Source: Mitsuaria chitosanitabida ATCC BAA-476 = NBRC 102408
GTDB taxonomy: Bacteria; Pseudomonadota; Gammaproteobacteria; Burkholderiales; Burkholderiaceae_C
NCBI RefSeq assembly: GCF_001598255.1
Contig: NZ_BCYP01000022.1
Span: 122,219-186,218, forward strand
Length of the DNA: 64,000 bases
Reading direction: 5' to 3'
Under the pieces are notes generated by a model. The model made no database searches, was not told where the DNA came from, and saw only the letters and a program-made list of their open reading frames with translations. Shown one piece after another: positions 8,388 through 18,016 of this stretch (position 1 is the first letter of the stretch; each line of letters opens with the position of its first letter). The position numbers were made by a program, and so were the translations under genes.

Positions 8388-9377
8388 TCACAGATGCTGC
8401 GCCAGCCAGTCGGCGACCCGGCCCGGCATGGCCCACACGTGGCCCGGCGGCCGTCCCGCCGGGAAGCCCACATGGCCGCCGCCCTTGGGTTGCCACAGCG
8501 TCACCTGCGGGCCGACATGGCTCTGCTCCGGCAGGCTGCGTGCCGGCACGAACGGATCGTTGCGCGCGTTCAGCAGCAGCGCCGGCACGCGGATCCGCGC
8601 CAGGTGCGGCTTGGCCGAGGCGCGCAGCCAGTAATCGTCCGCGTCGCGGAAGCCGTGCAGCGGCGCGGTGAAGATGTCGTCGAACTCGTAGAGGTTGCGC
8701 ACCCGCATCAGCCGGTCGCGGTCGAAGAGCCCGGGATGCTGCTTCAGCTTGCCCAGGGCCTTGGGCATCATCGTGCGCAGGAACATGCGCGTGTAGACGA
8801 AGTAGTTGAAGCCCTTGCCGATCGCGTGGCCGGCGGCGGTCAGGTCCAGCGGCGAGCAGATCGAGCACACCGCCTTGACAGTCGCGGCCGCGCTGTCGCC
8901 GGACTCCTCGGCCCAGCGCATCAGCGCGTTGCCGCCCAGCGAGACGCCGGCCGCGATGATCGGTCCGCGATGCGCGGCGCGCAGCTGGTCCAGCATCCAG
9001 CCGATCTCGACGTAGTCGCCCGAGTGATAGGCCCGCGGCGCGAGGTTGATCTCGCCCGAGCAGCCCCGGAAGTAGGGCATCGCGAAAGCCCAGCCGCGCG
9101 CCCGCGCGACCGCGGCGAAGGCCTGCACGTACTGGCTCTGGACGGTGCCTTCCAGCCCGTGGAAGAGCACCAGCAGCGGGCGATCCGCCGCGTGGCCGTT
9201 CATCGCGGCGGCCTGGGGGTCGTCGAGGAACTCCACGTCGACGAAATCGCCGTCCGGCGTGGTCCAGCGCTCGCGGCGGAACGCCGGGGCGGGACCCTCG
9301 TGGCGCCGCGCGAAGAGCACGGGCCAGATCGTCTGGGCATGGCCTCCCGGCAACCAGCGGGGAGCCTGGTACTGCAT
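8388..9377 (-). CDS. Alpha/beta hydrolase of the YheT family
   Basis: A 329-residue alpha/beta hydrolase. It starts MQYQAPRWLPGGHAQTIWP at 9377, the normal N-terminus of YheT/ABHD1-3-like enzymes. The oxyanion segment LFHGLEG comes before residue 90, the nucleophile elbow is GVSLGGNAL, the acid lies in LNARNDPF, and the catalytic histidine in GGGHVGFPAG. There is no signal peptide, so it is cytoplasmic. The family has esterase or lipase-like activity, but natural substrates are unsettled. It probably forms an operon with the SnoaL-like gene upstream (11-base gap) and the conserved hypothetical gene downstream. Confidence 0.88.
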   Translation of the reverse strand: MQYQAPRWLPGGHAQTIWPVLFARRHEGPAPAFRRERWTTPDGDFVDVEFLDDPQAAAMNGHAADRPLLVLFHGLEGTVQSQYVQAFAAVARARGWAFAMPYFRGCSGEINLAPRAYHSGDYVEIGWMLDQLRAAHRGPIIAAGVSLGGNALMRWAEESGDSAAATVKAVCSICSPLDLTAAGHAIGKGFNYFVYTRMFLRTMMPKALGKLKQHPGLFDRDRLMRVRNLYEFDDIFTAPLHGFRDADDYWLRASAKPHLARIRVPALLLNARNDPFVPARSLPEQSHVGPQVTLWQPKGGGHVGFPAGRPPGHVWAMPGRVADWLAQHL

Positions 9378-9388
9378 GCGGGGACCTT

Positions 9389-9850
9389 TCAGTGCAGGGT
9401 GGTCGGCGCCCCCACGGACACGACCGACAGCTCCTGCTTCACATCCTGCGAGGTGCCCGGGCTGGCATGGTGCGCGACCATGCGCCAGCCCAGCGCCGTC
9501 TTCAGGTACACGTTGGTCGCGACCACCCAGGCGCTCTGGGTGCCGTCCTCGTCGGTGATCTCGATGCGCTCCAGCACCTGGTGGATGGCCGTGTCGCCGA
9601 CCACGAGCCGGCGTTGGCATTCCGGGTGCACGGGGACCGCGCCGCGGGCGAAGATCTGCTCGAAGCTCGCGCGGATCGCCGCGGCGCCGACGACGCGCGG
9701 CCCGCCCGGATGGACGCAGCAGACCTCGTCCTCGTCGCCCCAGACGGCCATCAGCCGTTCCAGGTCGCCGGCCTGCAAGGCCTCGTAGAACTGCGCTTCG
9801 GTGTCCTCGGGAGAGGCCAGCAGCAGGGCGGTCTGAGGCTTGCGCACCAT
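9389..9850 (-). CDS. SnoaL/NTF2-like (DUF4440-type) protein
   Basis: A 153-residue protein with the cone-shaped NTF2-like fold pattern. The N-terminal helix EAQFYEALQAGDLERLMAVW is followed by CVHPGG, an IRASFEQIFA helix and a beta-rich C-terminal half ending in WRMVAHHASP. Proteins with this FYxAxxxGDxxxLxxxW start are usually annotated SnoaL-like or nuclear-transport-factor-2-like and have no assigned reaction. It sits directly before the YheT-like hydrolase and after the CHCC zinc-finger gene on the same strand (12-13-base gaps), which suggests one operon. Confidence 0.8.
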   Translation of the reverse strand: MVRKPQTALLLASPEDTEAQFYEALQAGDLERLMAVWGDEDEVCCVHPGGPRVVGAAAIRASFEQIFARGAVPVHPECQRRLVVGDTAIHQVLERIEITDEDGTQSAWVVATNVYLKTALGWRMVAHHASPGTSQDVKQELSVVSVGAPTTLH

Positions 9851-9862
9851 GGTGAGGTGTCC

Positions 9863-10081
9863 TTAATGGCCCGAGGGGAGGACCTCGCCGGCCTTGAGCT
9901 TGTAGACCGTGCCGCAGTAGGGGCAGGCGCCTTCGCCGGCGTGGCTCAGGTCGATGTAGACGCGCGGGTGGTTGCTCCACAGCGGCATCTTGGGGTTGGG
10001 GCAGAAGACGACGCCGGGACCTTGCAGGTCCTGGGCGGTGACTTCGACGACGGCCTTGGGCGTGGTGGTGTTGGCGCTCAT
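9863..10081 (-). CDS. CHCC zinc-finger domain protein
   Basis: A 72-residue protein with the zf-CHCC pattern: a cysteine in VFCPNP, a histidine in SNHPRVYID and CPYCGTVYKL near the C-terminus (C-x-x-C), giving Cys-His-Cys-Cys zinc ligands. This small family resembles the zinc-binding NDUFS6 subunit of respiratory complex I. In betaproteobacteria it is commonly found right next to ilvE, as here, where ilvE lies 94 bases upstream on the same strand. The exact role is unknown. Confidence 0.85.
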   Translation of the reverse strand: MSANTTTPKAVVEVTAQDLQGPGVVFCPNPKMPLWSNHPRVYIDLSHAGEGACPYCGTVYKLKAGEVLPSGH

Positions 10082-10175
10082 GATCTTGTTCTCGTGGCTT
10101 GCTCGGGGCGTGCTCGTTGCGTGCGGAGGGCGTGCAGGACGGCTGGAAAGCGAGGGGGCGGAGAAAGGCCGCCGC

Positions 10176-11099
10176 TCAGACCAGTGTCAGCCAGTGTTCG
10201 TACTTGGGGTTGCGGCCGTTGACGATGTCGAAGAAGGCCGACTGGATCTTCTCGGTGATCGGGCCGCGGCTGCCGGCGCCGATCTCGATGCGGTCCAGCT
10301 CGCGGATGGGCGTGACTTCCGCGGCGGTGCCGGTGAAGAAGGCCTCGTCGCAGATGTAGACCTCGTCGCGGGTGATGCGCTTCTCGACCAGCTTCAGGCC
10401 CAGATCCTGGCAGATCGCGAAGATGGTGTTGCGGGTGATCCCGTTCAGGGCGCCGGCCGACAGGTCGGGCGTGTAGACCACGCCGTTCTTGATGATGAAG
10501 AGGTTCTCGCCCGCGCCCTCGGAGACGAAGCCCGAGGCGTCCAGCAGCAGGGCCTCGTCGTAGCCGTCCTCGGTCGCTTCCATGTTGGCCAGGATGGAGT
10601 TGGTGTAGTTGGACACCGTCTTGGCCTGCGTCATCGTGATGTTGACGTGGTGGCGGGTATAGCTGCTGGTCTTGACGCGGATGCCGCGCTTCAGGCCCTC
10701 TTCACCGAGATACGCGCCCCAGGCCCAGGCGGCGACCATCAGGTGCACCTTGTTGCCCTTGGGACTGACGCCCAGCTTCTGCGAGCCGATCCAGGTCAGC
10801 GGGCGCAGGTAGCAGCTCTCGAGCTGGTTCTCGCGGACGACGGCGCGTTGCGCCTCCTCGACCTGCTCGATCGAGAACGGGAGCTTCATGCGCAGGATCT
10901 TGGCGCTGTTGAACAGCCGCTCGGTGTGCTCGCGCAGGCGGAAGATCGCGGTGCCCTTGGGCGTCTGATAAGCGCGAACGCCCTCGAAGGCGCCGCAGCC
11001 GTAGTGCAGGGTGTGGGTCAGCACATGGATCTTGGCGTCGCGCCAGTCCACCAGCTCCCCATCCATCCAGATCTTGCCGTCGCGATCGTCGAGAGACAT
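10176..11099 (-). CDS. ilvE: Branched-chain amino acid aminotransferase
   Basis: A 307-residue fold-type IV PLP enzyme that interconverts Val, Leu and Ile with their 2-oxo acids using glutamate/2-oxoglutarate. Visible family blocks are MDGELVDWRDAKIHVLTH and YGCGAFEGVRAY at the N-terminus, the region around the PLP lysine (QAKTVSNYTNS, near residue 160), and GFVSEGAGENLF and GITRNTI, which hold the cofactor phosphate. Length is normal for IlvE (about 305-309). The downstream CHCC zinc-finger gene is a common companion. Confidence is high. Confidence 0.95.
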   Translation of the reverse strand: MSLDDRDGKIWMDGELVDWRDAKIHVLTHTLHYGCGAFEGVRAYQTPKGTAIFRLREHTERLFNSAKILRMKLPFSIEQVEEAQRAVVRENQLESCYLRPLTWIGSQKLGVSPKGNKVHLMVAAWAWGAYLGEEGLKRGIRVKTSSYTRHHVNITMTQAKTVSNYTNSILANMEATEDGYDEALLLDASGFVSEGAGENLFIIKNGVVYTPDLSAGALNGITRNTIFAICQDLGLKLVEKRITRDEVYICDEAFFTGTAAEVTPIRELDRIEIGAGSRGPITEKIQSAFFDIVNGRNPKYEHWLTLV

Positions 11100-11153
11100 G
11101 GCGTGTCCTTTTCTCGGCCGCGCAGACGGCCCGGTGCTGCAAAGTCGTGGATT

Positions 11154-11540
11154 TTATGCGGCCGGGCCTGCGTCCTGTGCGCGGATCAGCGTCCAGCGCA
11201 CGACCTTGCCGCCCGCCATGACCACGTCCACCGCGTCGCCGCCGGCGTCGGTCCAGCGGTAGGTGCCCTCGCCCGACTTCACGCCCAGCGAGCCGCACAT
11301 CTTCACCAGGTCCAGCAGCTTCATGCCCTCGTGCAGGCGGGACTGCAGCATCAGCGCGCTGGAGACATGGCCCATCGGCGCATTCTGGGCGGTGCGCATG
11401 ACGCGCATCAGCTGGGAGAACTGCAGCAGCAGGGCGAAGACGATGCCGGACAGGCCCAGGATCGCGCCTTTCCAGCCGAAGAGCAGGGCGCCCACGACGA
11501 TGGCGGCGACGGCGAGGAGGATGCTGACGGTACGGTTCAT
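11154..11540 (-). CDS. Hypothetical small membrane protein
   Basis: A 128-residue protein with two hydrophobic segments near the N-terminus (about residues 5-22 and 26-43) and a soluble C-terminal part of about 80 residues. No family is recognised. It lies 54 bases upstream of ilvE on the same strand. The soluble part (GTYRWTDAGGDAVDVVMAGGKVVRW) looks like a small beta domain on the cytoplasmic or periplasmic face. Confidence 0.65.
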   Translation of the reverse strand: MNRTVSILLAVAAIVVGALLFGWKGAILGLSGIVFALLLQFSQLMRVMRTAQNAPMGHVSSALMLQSRLHEGMKLLDLVKMCGSLGVKSGEGTYRWTDAGGDAVDVVMAGGKVVRWTLIRAQDAGPAA

Positions 11541-11591
11541 GCGGGGAAAACTCGTGGGCGGGAGATGCGGGAGGCGTGAAGGCCAGGGCGC

Positions 11592-12038
11592 TCAGGCGCC
11601 CGTGGCCGAGGGATGGGCGGGATCGGCCGGACCGTCGGCGCGTTCCCAGCCGTAGTGGCGCTCGACCTTGGCGATGCGCAGTTCGTAATGGCGGTACCAG
11701 TCGCGCCGGCCCTGGTCGCGGGCGGCGACGTGCTCGGTGACGGCGCGCCAGGCGCGGATGTCCTCCAGCCCGCGCCAGTAGGACACGGTGATGCCCAGGC
11801 CGTCGGCGCCGCGGGCGCTCTCCACGCCCAGGTAGCCCGGCTGCCCGACGGCCAGGGCGACCATGCGGTCGGCGGTGTCGCCGTAGCCGTCGCCGGGCGT
11901 CTCCTCGGTGCGCTGGCTGCAGAAGATCACCGCGTAGTAGGGCGGTTCATGCGGGAACTCGGCCCGGCCCAGGGGCGAGGCGATCGTTCGGGCGATCGAG
12001 TCGGCGATGGCGGGATCGAGGGCGTGGTCTGCGCTCAT
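11592..12038 (-). CDS. Antibiotic biosynthesis monooxygenase (ABM)-domain protein
   Basis: A 148-residue protein with a ferredoxin-like dimeric alpha/beta barrel. YYAVIFCSQRT, MVALAVGQPGYLGVES, ITVSYWRGLEDIRAW and the closing DWYRHYELRIAKVERHYGW match the ABM / heme-degrading monooxygenase superfamily. Many such proteins have no proven catalytic role. It lies alone between the hypothetical membrane gene and radA on the minus strand. Confidence 0.78.
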   Translation of the reverse strand: MSADHALDPAIADSIARTIASPLGRAEFPHEPPYYAVIFCSQRTEETPGDGYGDTADRMVALAVGQPGYLGVESARGADGLGITVSYWRGLEDIRAWRAVTEHVAARDQGRRDWYRHYELRIAKVERHYGWERADGPADPAHPSATGA

Positions 12039-12180
12039 GGCGGGATTCCGTGGCGGCTGGCCGCGGTGGCGGCGGGCGGAGCCGGCATTGTCGTCGCGCC
12101 GCGGGCCGCCCGGTTGCGGCGATTGCGGATGCGGGGAGCGGCGCGGCCGGGCTGCTGGAGCCCGGCGACGACGCCGGGGC

Positions 12181-13539
<1,359 letters not shown>

Positions 13540-13588
13540 GGGGCGCGATTGTCGCCGCCCTCATCCAGGTCCACGCCGTGGTCCAGGC

Positions 13589-13697
13589 TGTGGACAACGC
13601 TGTTGAGAAGCCTGTGAACAGACCCGGCCCTGCCTGTGGGTGAGCTGTGGGCGACCTGGGGTCAGCCTGTGATCAAGCGGCCTTCGCATGTGGATAA
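13589..13697. promoter_or_regulatory. Cluster of six DnaA-box-like TGTG 9-mers in one orientation
   Basis: Six TGTG-starting 9-mers begin at 13589, 13613, 13635, 13646, 13668 and 13689. The last, TGTGGATAA, is a perfect DnaA box (reverse of TTATCCACA) but lies inside the end of the symporter gene. The first, TGTGGACAA, has one mismatch. The other four are weaker. Spacings are 24, 22, 11, 22 and 21 bases, near whole helical turns. The array fills the gap between the radA start codon and the convergent symporter stop. DnaA binding is an inference. Confidence 0.4.
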
Positions 13698-15142
13698 GCG
13701 GCCGGCGGCCGCGACCCGGCCCACAACCCGCCGAAGGTCAGCGCGGCGTTGACCAGCAGCAGCTCCAGGCCCATGCGGTAGTCGCCGAAGAAGGTCGCCT
13801 GGTGGGCGTCGACGGCCCAGCACAGTGCCGGGGCGGCCAGCGCGATCCAGGGCAGCACGCCGGCGCGCAGGCGGCGGCGGGTCAGGATGCCGAAGGCGAA
13901 GAGCCCCAGCAGCGGCCCGTAGGTGTAGCCGGCCAGCTTGAGGATCAGGTTGACCATGCTGGGGTCGTCCAGCCAGCGGAAGCCCAGGGTCAGCAGCAGG
14001 AACAGCGCCGCGTAGCCCAGGTGGACCGTCTTGCGGACGCGGCGCTTGCGGGCCTCGTCCCAGTCCTGGCGCTGCTGCAGGCCGATCAGGTCGATGCAGG
14101 TGCTGGAGGTCAGCGCGGTGATCGCGCCGTCGGCGCTGGGGAAGAGCGCCGAGATCAGCGCCACCACGAAGATCAGCTGGACCCAGGCGGGCAGGTGCTC
14201 CATCACGACGGCGGGGAAGAGGCGGTCGCCATGCGCCGTGATGCCCTGCTGCGCCGCGTACAGCGACAGCAATCCGCCCAGGAACAGGAAGAGCAGCACC
14301 ACCACCGTCATGATGGCGGCCATCACCATCATGTTCTTCTGGGCGTCGGCCAGGCGCTTGACCGAGATGTTCTTCTGCATCATTTCCTGGTCCAGGCCGG
14401 TCATCGCGATGGCGATGGCGGCGCCGGCCAGGAACTGCTTGCCCCAGTGGGAGGCGCTCATCGGGTCGGTGACGAAGACCTCGGCCAGGCCCGCGGCGCG
14501 CATCGCCTGCCAGCCCGAGCCCAGGTCCAGGCCCATCGCGTGCAGCAGGAAGATCACGCAGATCACCAGGCCGCCCAGCATGCCGGTGGTCTGCAGCGTG
14601 TCGGTCCAGACGATGGTCTTGACGCCGCCCTCCAGCGTGTAGAGCAGGATCATCACCAGCACCAGCAGGGCGCTCAGCCAGAAGGGCATCCCGAACTGCG
14701 CCAGCACCAGGTCCTGCAGGATGCGCACGACCAGGTAGAGCCGGGCGGTGGCGCCCAGGGTGCGGGACAGGATGAAGAAGCCGGCGCCGGTGCGATGGGC
14801 CGCCAGGCCCAGGCGATCGCCGAGATAGCGGTAGATGGAGCTGAGCTGCATCCGGTAATACAGCGGCAGCAGCACGAAGGCCACGACCGCGTAGCCGGCG
14901 ACCTGGCCCAGCATGATCTGGAAGTAGCTGAACGCGCCGGAGCCGACCGAGCCGGGCACGCTGATGAAGGTCACGCCGGACAGCGAGGTCCCGATCATCC
15001 CGAAGGCCACCAGCGCCCAGTGGCTGTTGCGATTGCCGATGAAGAAGCTGTCGTTGTCGGCGCGGCGGGAGGTCCACCAGGCCACCGCGAGCAGCAGCGC
15101 GAAATAGAGGACGACGACGGCGAGCAGGACGGAGGCGGACAT
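13673..15142 (-). CDS. Sodium:solute symporter (SSS family)
   Basis: A 489-residue inner-membrane transporter with about 13 hydrophobic segments. Family marks are SFFIGNRNSHW near the N-terminus, MIGTSLSGVTFISVPG (first sodium-site region), EGGVKTIVWTDTLQT, the loop GLDQEMMQKNISVK and ALFPSADGAITALTSS. The SSS family couples sodium entry to uptake of sugars, amino acids or organic acids; the substrate here cannot be read from the sequence. It is transcribed toward radA. It could be a sugar carrier, but nothing next to it supports that. Confidence 0.9.
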   Translation of the reverse strand: MSASVLLAVVVLYFALLLAVAWWTSRRADNDSFFIGNRNSHWALVAFGMIGTSLSGVTFISVPGSVGSGAFSYFQIMLGQVAGYAVVAFVLLPLYYRMQLSSIYRYLGDRLGLAAHRTGAGFFILSRTLGATARLYLVVRILQDLVLAQFGMPFWLSALLVLVMILLYTLEGGVKTIVWTDTLQTTGMLGGLVICVIFLLHAMGLDLGSGWQAMRAAGLAEVFVTDPMSASHWGKQFLAGAAIAIAMTGLDQEMMQKNISVKRLADAQKNMMVMAAIMTVVVLLFLFLGGLLSLYAAQQGITAHGDRLFPAVVMEHLPAWVQLIFVVALISALFPSADGAITALTSSTCIDLIGLQQRQDWDEARKRRVRKTVHLGYAALFLLLTLGFRWLDDPSMVNLILKLAGYTYGPLLGLFAFGILTRRRLRAGVLPWIALAAPALCWAVDAHQATFFGDYRMGLELLLVNAALTFGGLWAGSRPPAAYPHAKAA

Positions 15143-15381
15143 GGCGCGGGATTATTGGAGCGGTGCCGACGGGCTCGCATTCCGATTGCGGCGCAGGGCA
15201 TAACCCGGCGAATCCACCCGGCGCCGCCCGCGGGTCCCCGCTCGACGGAGGGTCCCGGGAGGCGGACGCGTGCCGGGCGCGGCCGCCCGCGGACCCGATG
15301 GACAGGGGGTTCTCGTTAACCCTGACCTTCGCCGCCGGCGGGGTGGCGTGCTACAACGGCGGCTCTTCGCAGGAGTCGATC

Positions 15382-16011
15382 ATGGAGTTTTCAGTCTGGC
15401 TGGGATTTTTCGCGGCCTCGTGGGCCATCAGCCTGTCCCCGGGCGCGGGCGCCATCGCGGCGATGAGCGCCGGTCTGAATCACGGCTTCAAGCGCGGCTA
15501 CTTCATGACCATCGGCCTGATCCTGGGCATCCTGACGCAGATCGTCTTCGTGGGCGCCGGCCTGGGGGCGCTGATCGCCGCGTCGGAGCGCGCCTTCGCC
15601 GTGGTCAAGTGGGCGGGCGTGGCCTACCTGGTCTATCTGGGCATCCAGCAATGGCGCTCGCCGGCCAAGCCGCTGGTGGCCGAGCAGGCCGAGGGCGTGC
15701 AGGTGACGCGCCGCCAACTGGTGATGCGCGGCTGGGGCATCAACGCGGTCAACCCCAAGGGCACCGTCTTCCTGCTGGCCGTGGTGCCGCAGTTCCTGAA
15801 CCTGCATCAGAGCCTGGGCGCCCAGTACGCCGTCATCGGCGCGACGCTGGCCTTCACCGACGCGGTCGTCATGGCCGGCTACACGGTGCTGGCGGCGCGG
15901 GTGCTGCGGGCGCTGCGCTCGGAGTCCCACCTCAAGGCGATGAACCGCGTCTTCGGCTCGCTGTTCGTGGCGGCCGGCGCGCTGCTGGCGACCTTCAAGA
16001 AGGCCGCCTGA
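15382..16011 (+). CDS. LysE/RhtB-family amino acid exporter
   Basis: A 209-residue inner-membrane protein with six hydrophobic segments. The ATG at 15382 is preceded by AGGAG (15371-15375); the open frame extends further upstream without support. It has the family start FFAASWAISLSPGAGAIAAMS and the mid-protein WGINAVNPKGTVFLLAVVPQFL. LysE/RhtB proteins export amino acids such as lysine, homoserine, threonine or leucine analogues; the substrate here is unknown. The gene ends in a good terminator at 16096-16124. Confidence 0.88.
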   Translation: MEFSVWLGFFAASWAISLSPGAGAIAAMSAGLNHGFKRGYFMTIGLILGILTQIVFVGAGLGALIAASERAFAVVKWAGVAYLVYLGIQQWRSPAKPLVAEQAEGVQVTRRQLVMRGWGINAVNPKGTVFLLAVVPQFLNLHQSLGAQYAVIGATLAFTDAVVMAGYTVLAARVLRALRSESHLKAMNRVFGSLFVAAGALLATFKKAA

Positions 16012-16095
16012 TCCGCGAGCTGCCTGATCGGCGGCTCGCTCAAGACCTCGCTTGAGTCCGCGGGCTGCCGATGCGGCGGTCCGATGCCACCGGAG

Positions 16096-16124
16096 GCCGC
16101 CCGACTGGGCGGCTTCTTTGTTTT
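16096..16124 (+). terminator. Rho-independent terminator after the LysE-family gene
   Basis: The stem GCCGCCC/GGGCGGC with loop GACT is followed by TTCTTTGTTTT. It lies 85 bases past the exporter stop codon and only 7 bases before the ATG of the following DMT gene, so it sits within that gene's 5' region. Confidence 0.85.
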
Positions 16125-16131
16125 GCTTGTT

Positions 16132-17019
16132 ATGTCCTCCACTGTTTCCGACCGCTGGCTGTTCTGGGGCCCGACGCTGATCTGGGCCAGCACCTGGCAC
16201 GTGATCCTGTACCAGCTCGCTTCGGGCGTGCCGGTGCTCAATTCCGTGGGCTGGCGCTTCGGGCTGGCGGCGCTGATGCTGGCGGGCTTCGCGCGCTGGC
16301 AGAAGCTGTCGCTGCGGCTGCCGCTGGGGGCGCACGGGCTGATGCTGGCGACGGGCATCGTCCAGTACAGCGGCAACTACTTTTCCGTCTACGAGGCGGA
16401 GCGCCATATCCCGACCGGCCTGGTGGCGGTGCTGTTCTGCCTGATGGTCTTCGGCAACGCGCTGTCGGGTCGGGTGTTCTTCGGGCAGCGGGTCACGGCG
16501 CGCTTCCTGGGCGCGTCGGTGGGCGCGGTGGCGGGCGTGGTGATGATCTTCTGGCCGGAGATCGCCTCGACCGGCTCGCGCCCGACCGCGGCCTACGGGC
16601 TGGTGCTGGGCCTGTGCGCCGTGCTGGCGGCCTGCGTCGGCAACGTGCTGACGCTGACGCTCACCCGCCGCGGCTTGGCGCTGGTCCCGGTGCTGGCCTG
16701 GAGCATGGGGTACGGGTCGCTGTTCCTGCTGACGACCTCGGTGGTGACGGGCCAGGGGCTCACGTTCTCGTGGACACCGAGCTACGTGCTGAGCCTGCTG
16801 TACCTGGCGGTGCTGGGGTCGGTGGTGGCCTTCGTCCTGTACTTCAAGCTGGCGCAGCGGCAGGGGACGGCCCGGGCGGCGCTCACCGGCGTGGTGATCC
16901 CGGTGATCGCGCTGGGCATCTCGGCGCTCTTCGAGGGCTGGCGCCCGACGATGCTCGCGCTCGCGGGCATGGTGCTGTGCCTGGGGAGCATCTTTGTGGC
17001 GACGCGGCCGGCGCGTTGA
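16132..17019 (+). CDS. EamA/DMT-family permease
   Basis: A 295-residue drug/metabolite-transporter protein with ten predicted membrane helices in two EamA repeats, e.g. FWGPTLIWASTWHVILYQ at the start and VLGSVVAFVLYFKLAQR in the second repeat. The start at 16132 is chosen because an alternative ATG at 16084 would put the terminator hairpin inside the coding sequence. DMT members export amino acids, nucleotides or drugs; the substrate is not predictable. The gene starts just behind a transcription terminator, so it needs its own promoter or readthrough. Its stop codon directly abuts a decayed antitoxin fragment. Confidence 0.85.
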   Translation: MSSTVSDRWLFWGPTLIWASTWHVILYQLASGVPVLNSVGWRFGLAALMLAGFARWQKLSLRLPLGAHGLMLATGIVQYSGNYFSVYEAERHIPTGLVAVLFCLMVFGNALSGRVFFGQRVTARFLGASVGAVAGVVMIFWPEIASTGSRPTAAYGLVLGLCAVLAACVGNVLTLTLTRRGLALVPVLAWSMGYGSLFLLTTSVVTGQGLTFSWTPSYVLSLLYLAVLGSVVAFVLYFKLAQRQGTARAALTGVVIPVIALGISALFEGWRPTMLALAGMVLCLGSIFVATRPAR

Positions 17020-17214
17020 GCGGCACCGCCAACGATCGTCAAGAAGTTCGCGTTGGATCAGCGGGAAGCTGCCGCGCTGTTCGGTGGTGGTGCGAACGCA
17101 TTCTCCCGATATGAGACCGGAAAGAACCAGCCGCCGCGGTCGCTGATCCAACTGCTGAGCGTCTTGGAGCGGCATCCAAGCCTGTTCGACGAGATCCGGG
17201 TCGCCACGCCGTGA
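17020..17214 (+). pseudogene. C-terminal remnant of an MqsA-type antitoxin (HTH domain)
   Basis: In the same frame as, and right after, the DMT stop codon lies an open stretch of about 64 codons ending at TGA 17212-17214. It reads IVKKFALDQREAAALFGGG, then NAFSRYETGKNQPPRSL and ERHPSLFDEIR. This is the C-terminal helix-turn-helix of MqsA/YgiT-type antitoxins. The N-terminal zinc-binding half, a start codon and any mqsR toxin are missing, so it is a truncated leftover of a toxin-antitoxin module, cut off by the DMT gene. Confidence 0.75.
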
Positions 17215-17236
17215 AGGTGAACCGAGCGGCGCCGAC

Positions 17237-18004
17237 CTACTTCAACCAGCCGATCTCCAGCGCGGTGACGGGACCGATCAGCGTCTCGGTCAGGTCGGCG
17301 GGGATGCGGGCCTCGTTCTCGCGCAGAGGGACCCGGCCCGCCATCAGCTCGGCCCGGGCTTGCGGCAGGCGCGGCTCGGCCTGTGGCTCCGCGTAGCCGT
17401 CGGGGAAGCGCGGCATCAGCGTGATCGGGTCGTACTTGTCCGTCGCGCCGAAGGTGTGCAGCGCCTCGTGCGCGATCACGACCTGGTTCGGGCCCGCCTG
17501 AGAGCGCGACGCGAAGACATGCACCAGGCCCAGCCGGCCCTTCTCGAGTCCGGTCGAGTGCGGCAGCGCCGAGGCGAAGTCCGTCGGGTGATACATCAGG
17601 AACAGCCGGACGTCCGGCACCGGCGAGCTGGGCGGCGTCTCGCGCCAGGCCCACCAGCGCATGCGCAGGCTCCAGGAGATCGCCGACAGCACGCTGCCGT
17701 CGCGCGGCACCGGCGGCGGCAGGGCCCTGACGCGCCGGCCCAGCACGATCCGCACCGGCTGCGACAAGGCCACGCCGTAGCGCGCTGCCTGCTCCTTGAA
17801 GTAGGGCTCCAGGCCGGCGAAGGCGCTCTCGTCCAGCCGATCGAGGTAGGCCTCGGTCGCCGCGTCGCCGCCCGCGTTGATCGGGTAGAGCGTCACCACC
17901 TGCGGCCGTTTCCACGACTGCGCCTGCCAGCGACCCAGCCAGGTCGTGCCGGCCACCGTCAGCAGTACCAGCAGCAGGATCAGGATCCGCAGGGTCTTGA
18001 ACAT
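17237..18004 (-). CDS. Membrane-anchored protein with HExxH metalloprotease-like motif
   Basis: A 255-residue protein with an N-terminal membrane anchor or signal (about residues 5-22, rich in leucine and isoleucine) and a periplasmic domain. That domain carries VIAHEALHTFGATDKY, an HExxH zinc-binding signature at about 179-183 followed by a Gly/Asp-containing helix end. This looks like a zincin metallopeptidase active site, but I do not recognise the family and no third ligand is certain. It is co-oriented with arfB and alr and lies 12 bases downstream of arfB, so it may be part of that operon. Confidence 0.65.
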   Translation of the reverse strand: MFKTLRILILLLVLLTVAGTTWLGRWQAQSWKRPQVVTLYPINAGGDAATEAYLDRLDESAFAGLEPYFKEQAARYGVALSQPVRIVLGRRVRALPPPVPRDGSVLSAISWSLRMRWWAWRETPPSSPVPDVRLFLMYHPTDFASALPHSTGLEKGRLGLVHVFASRSQAGPNQVVIAHEALHTFGATDKYDPITLMPRFPDGYAEPQAEPRLPQARAELMAGRVPLRENEARIPADLTETLIGPVTALEIGWLK

Positions 18005-18016
18005 GAAGGTCCTCTC

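Noticed and set aside
13589..13697. Replication origin
   Set aside because: DnaA-like boxes are present but there is no AT-rich unwinding element, no dnaA/dnaN/gidA neighbour, and one perfect box is coding.
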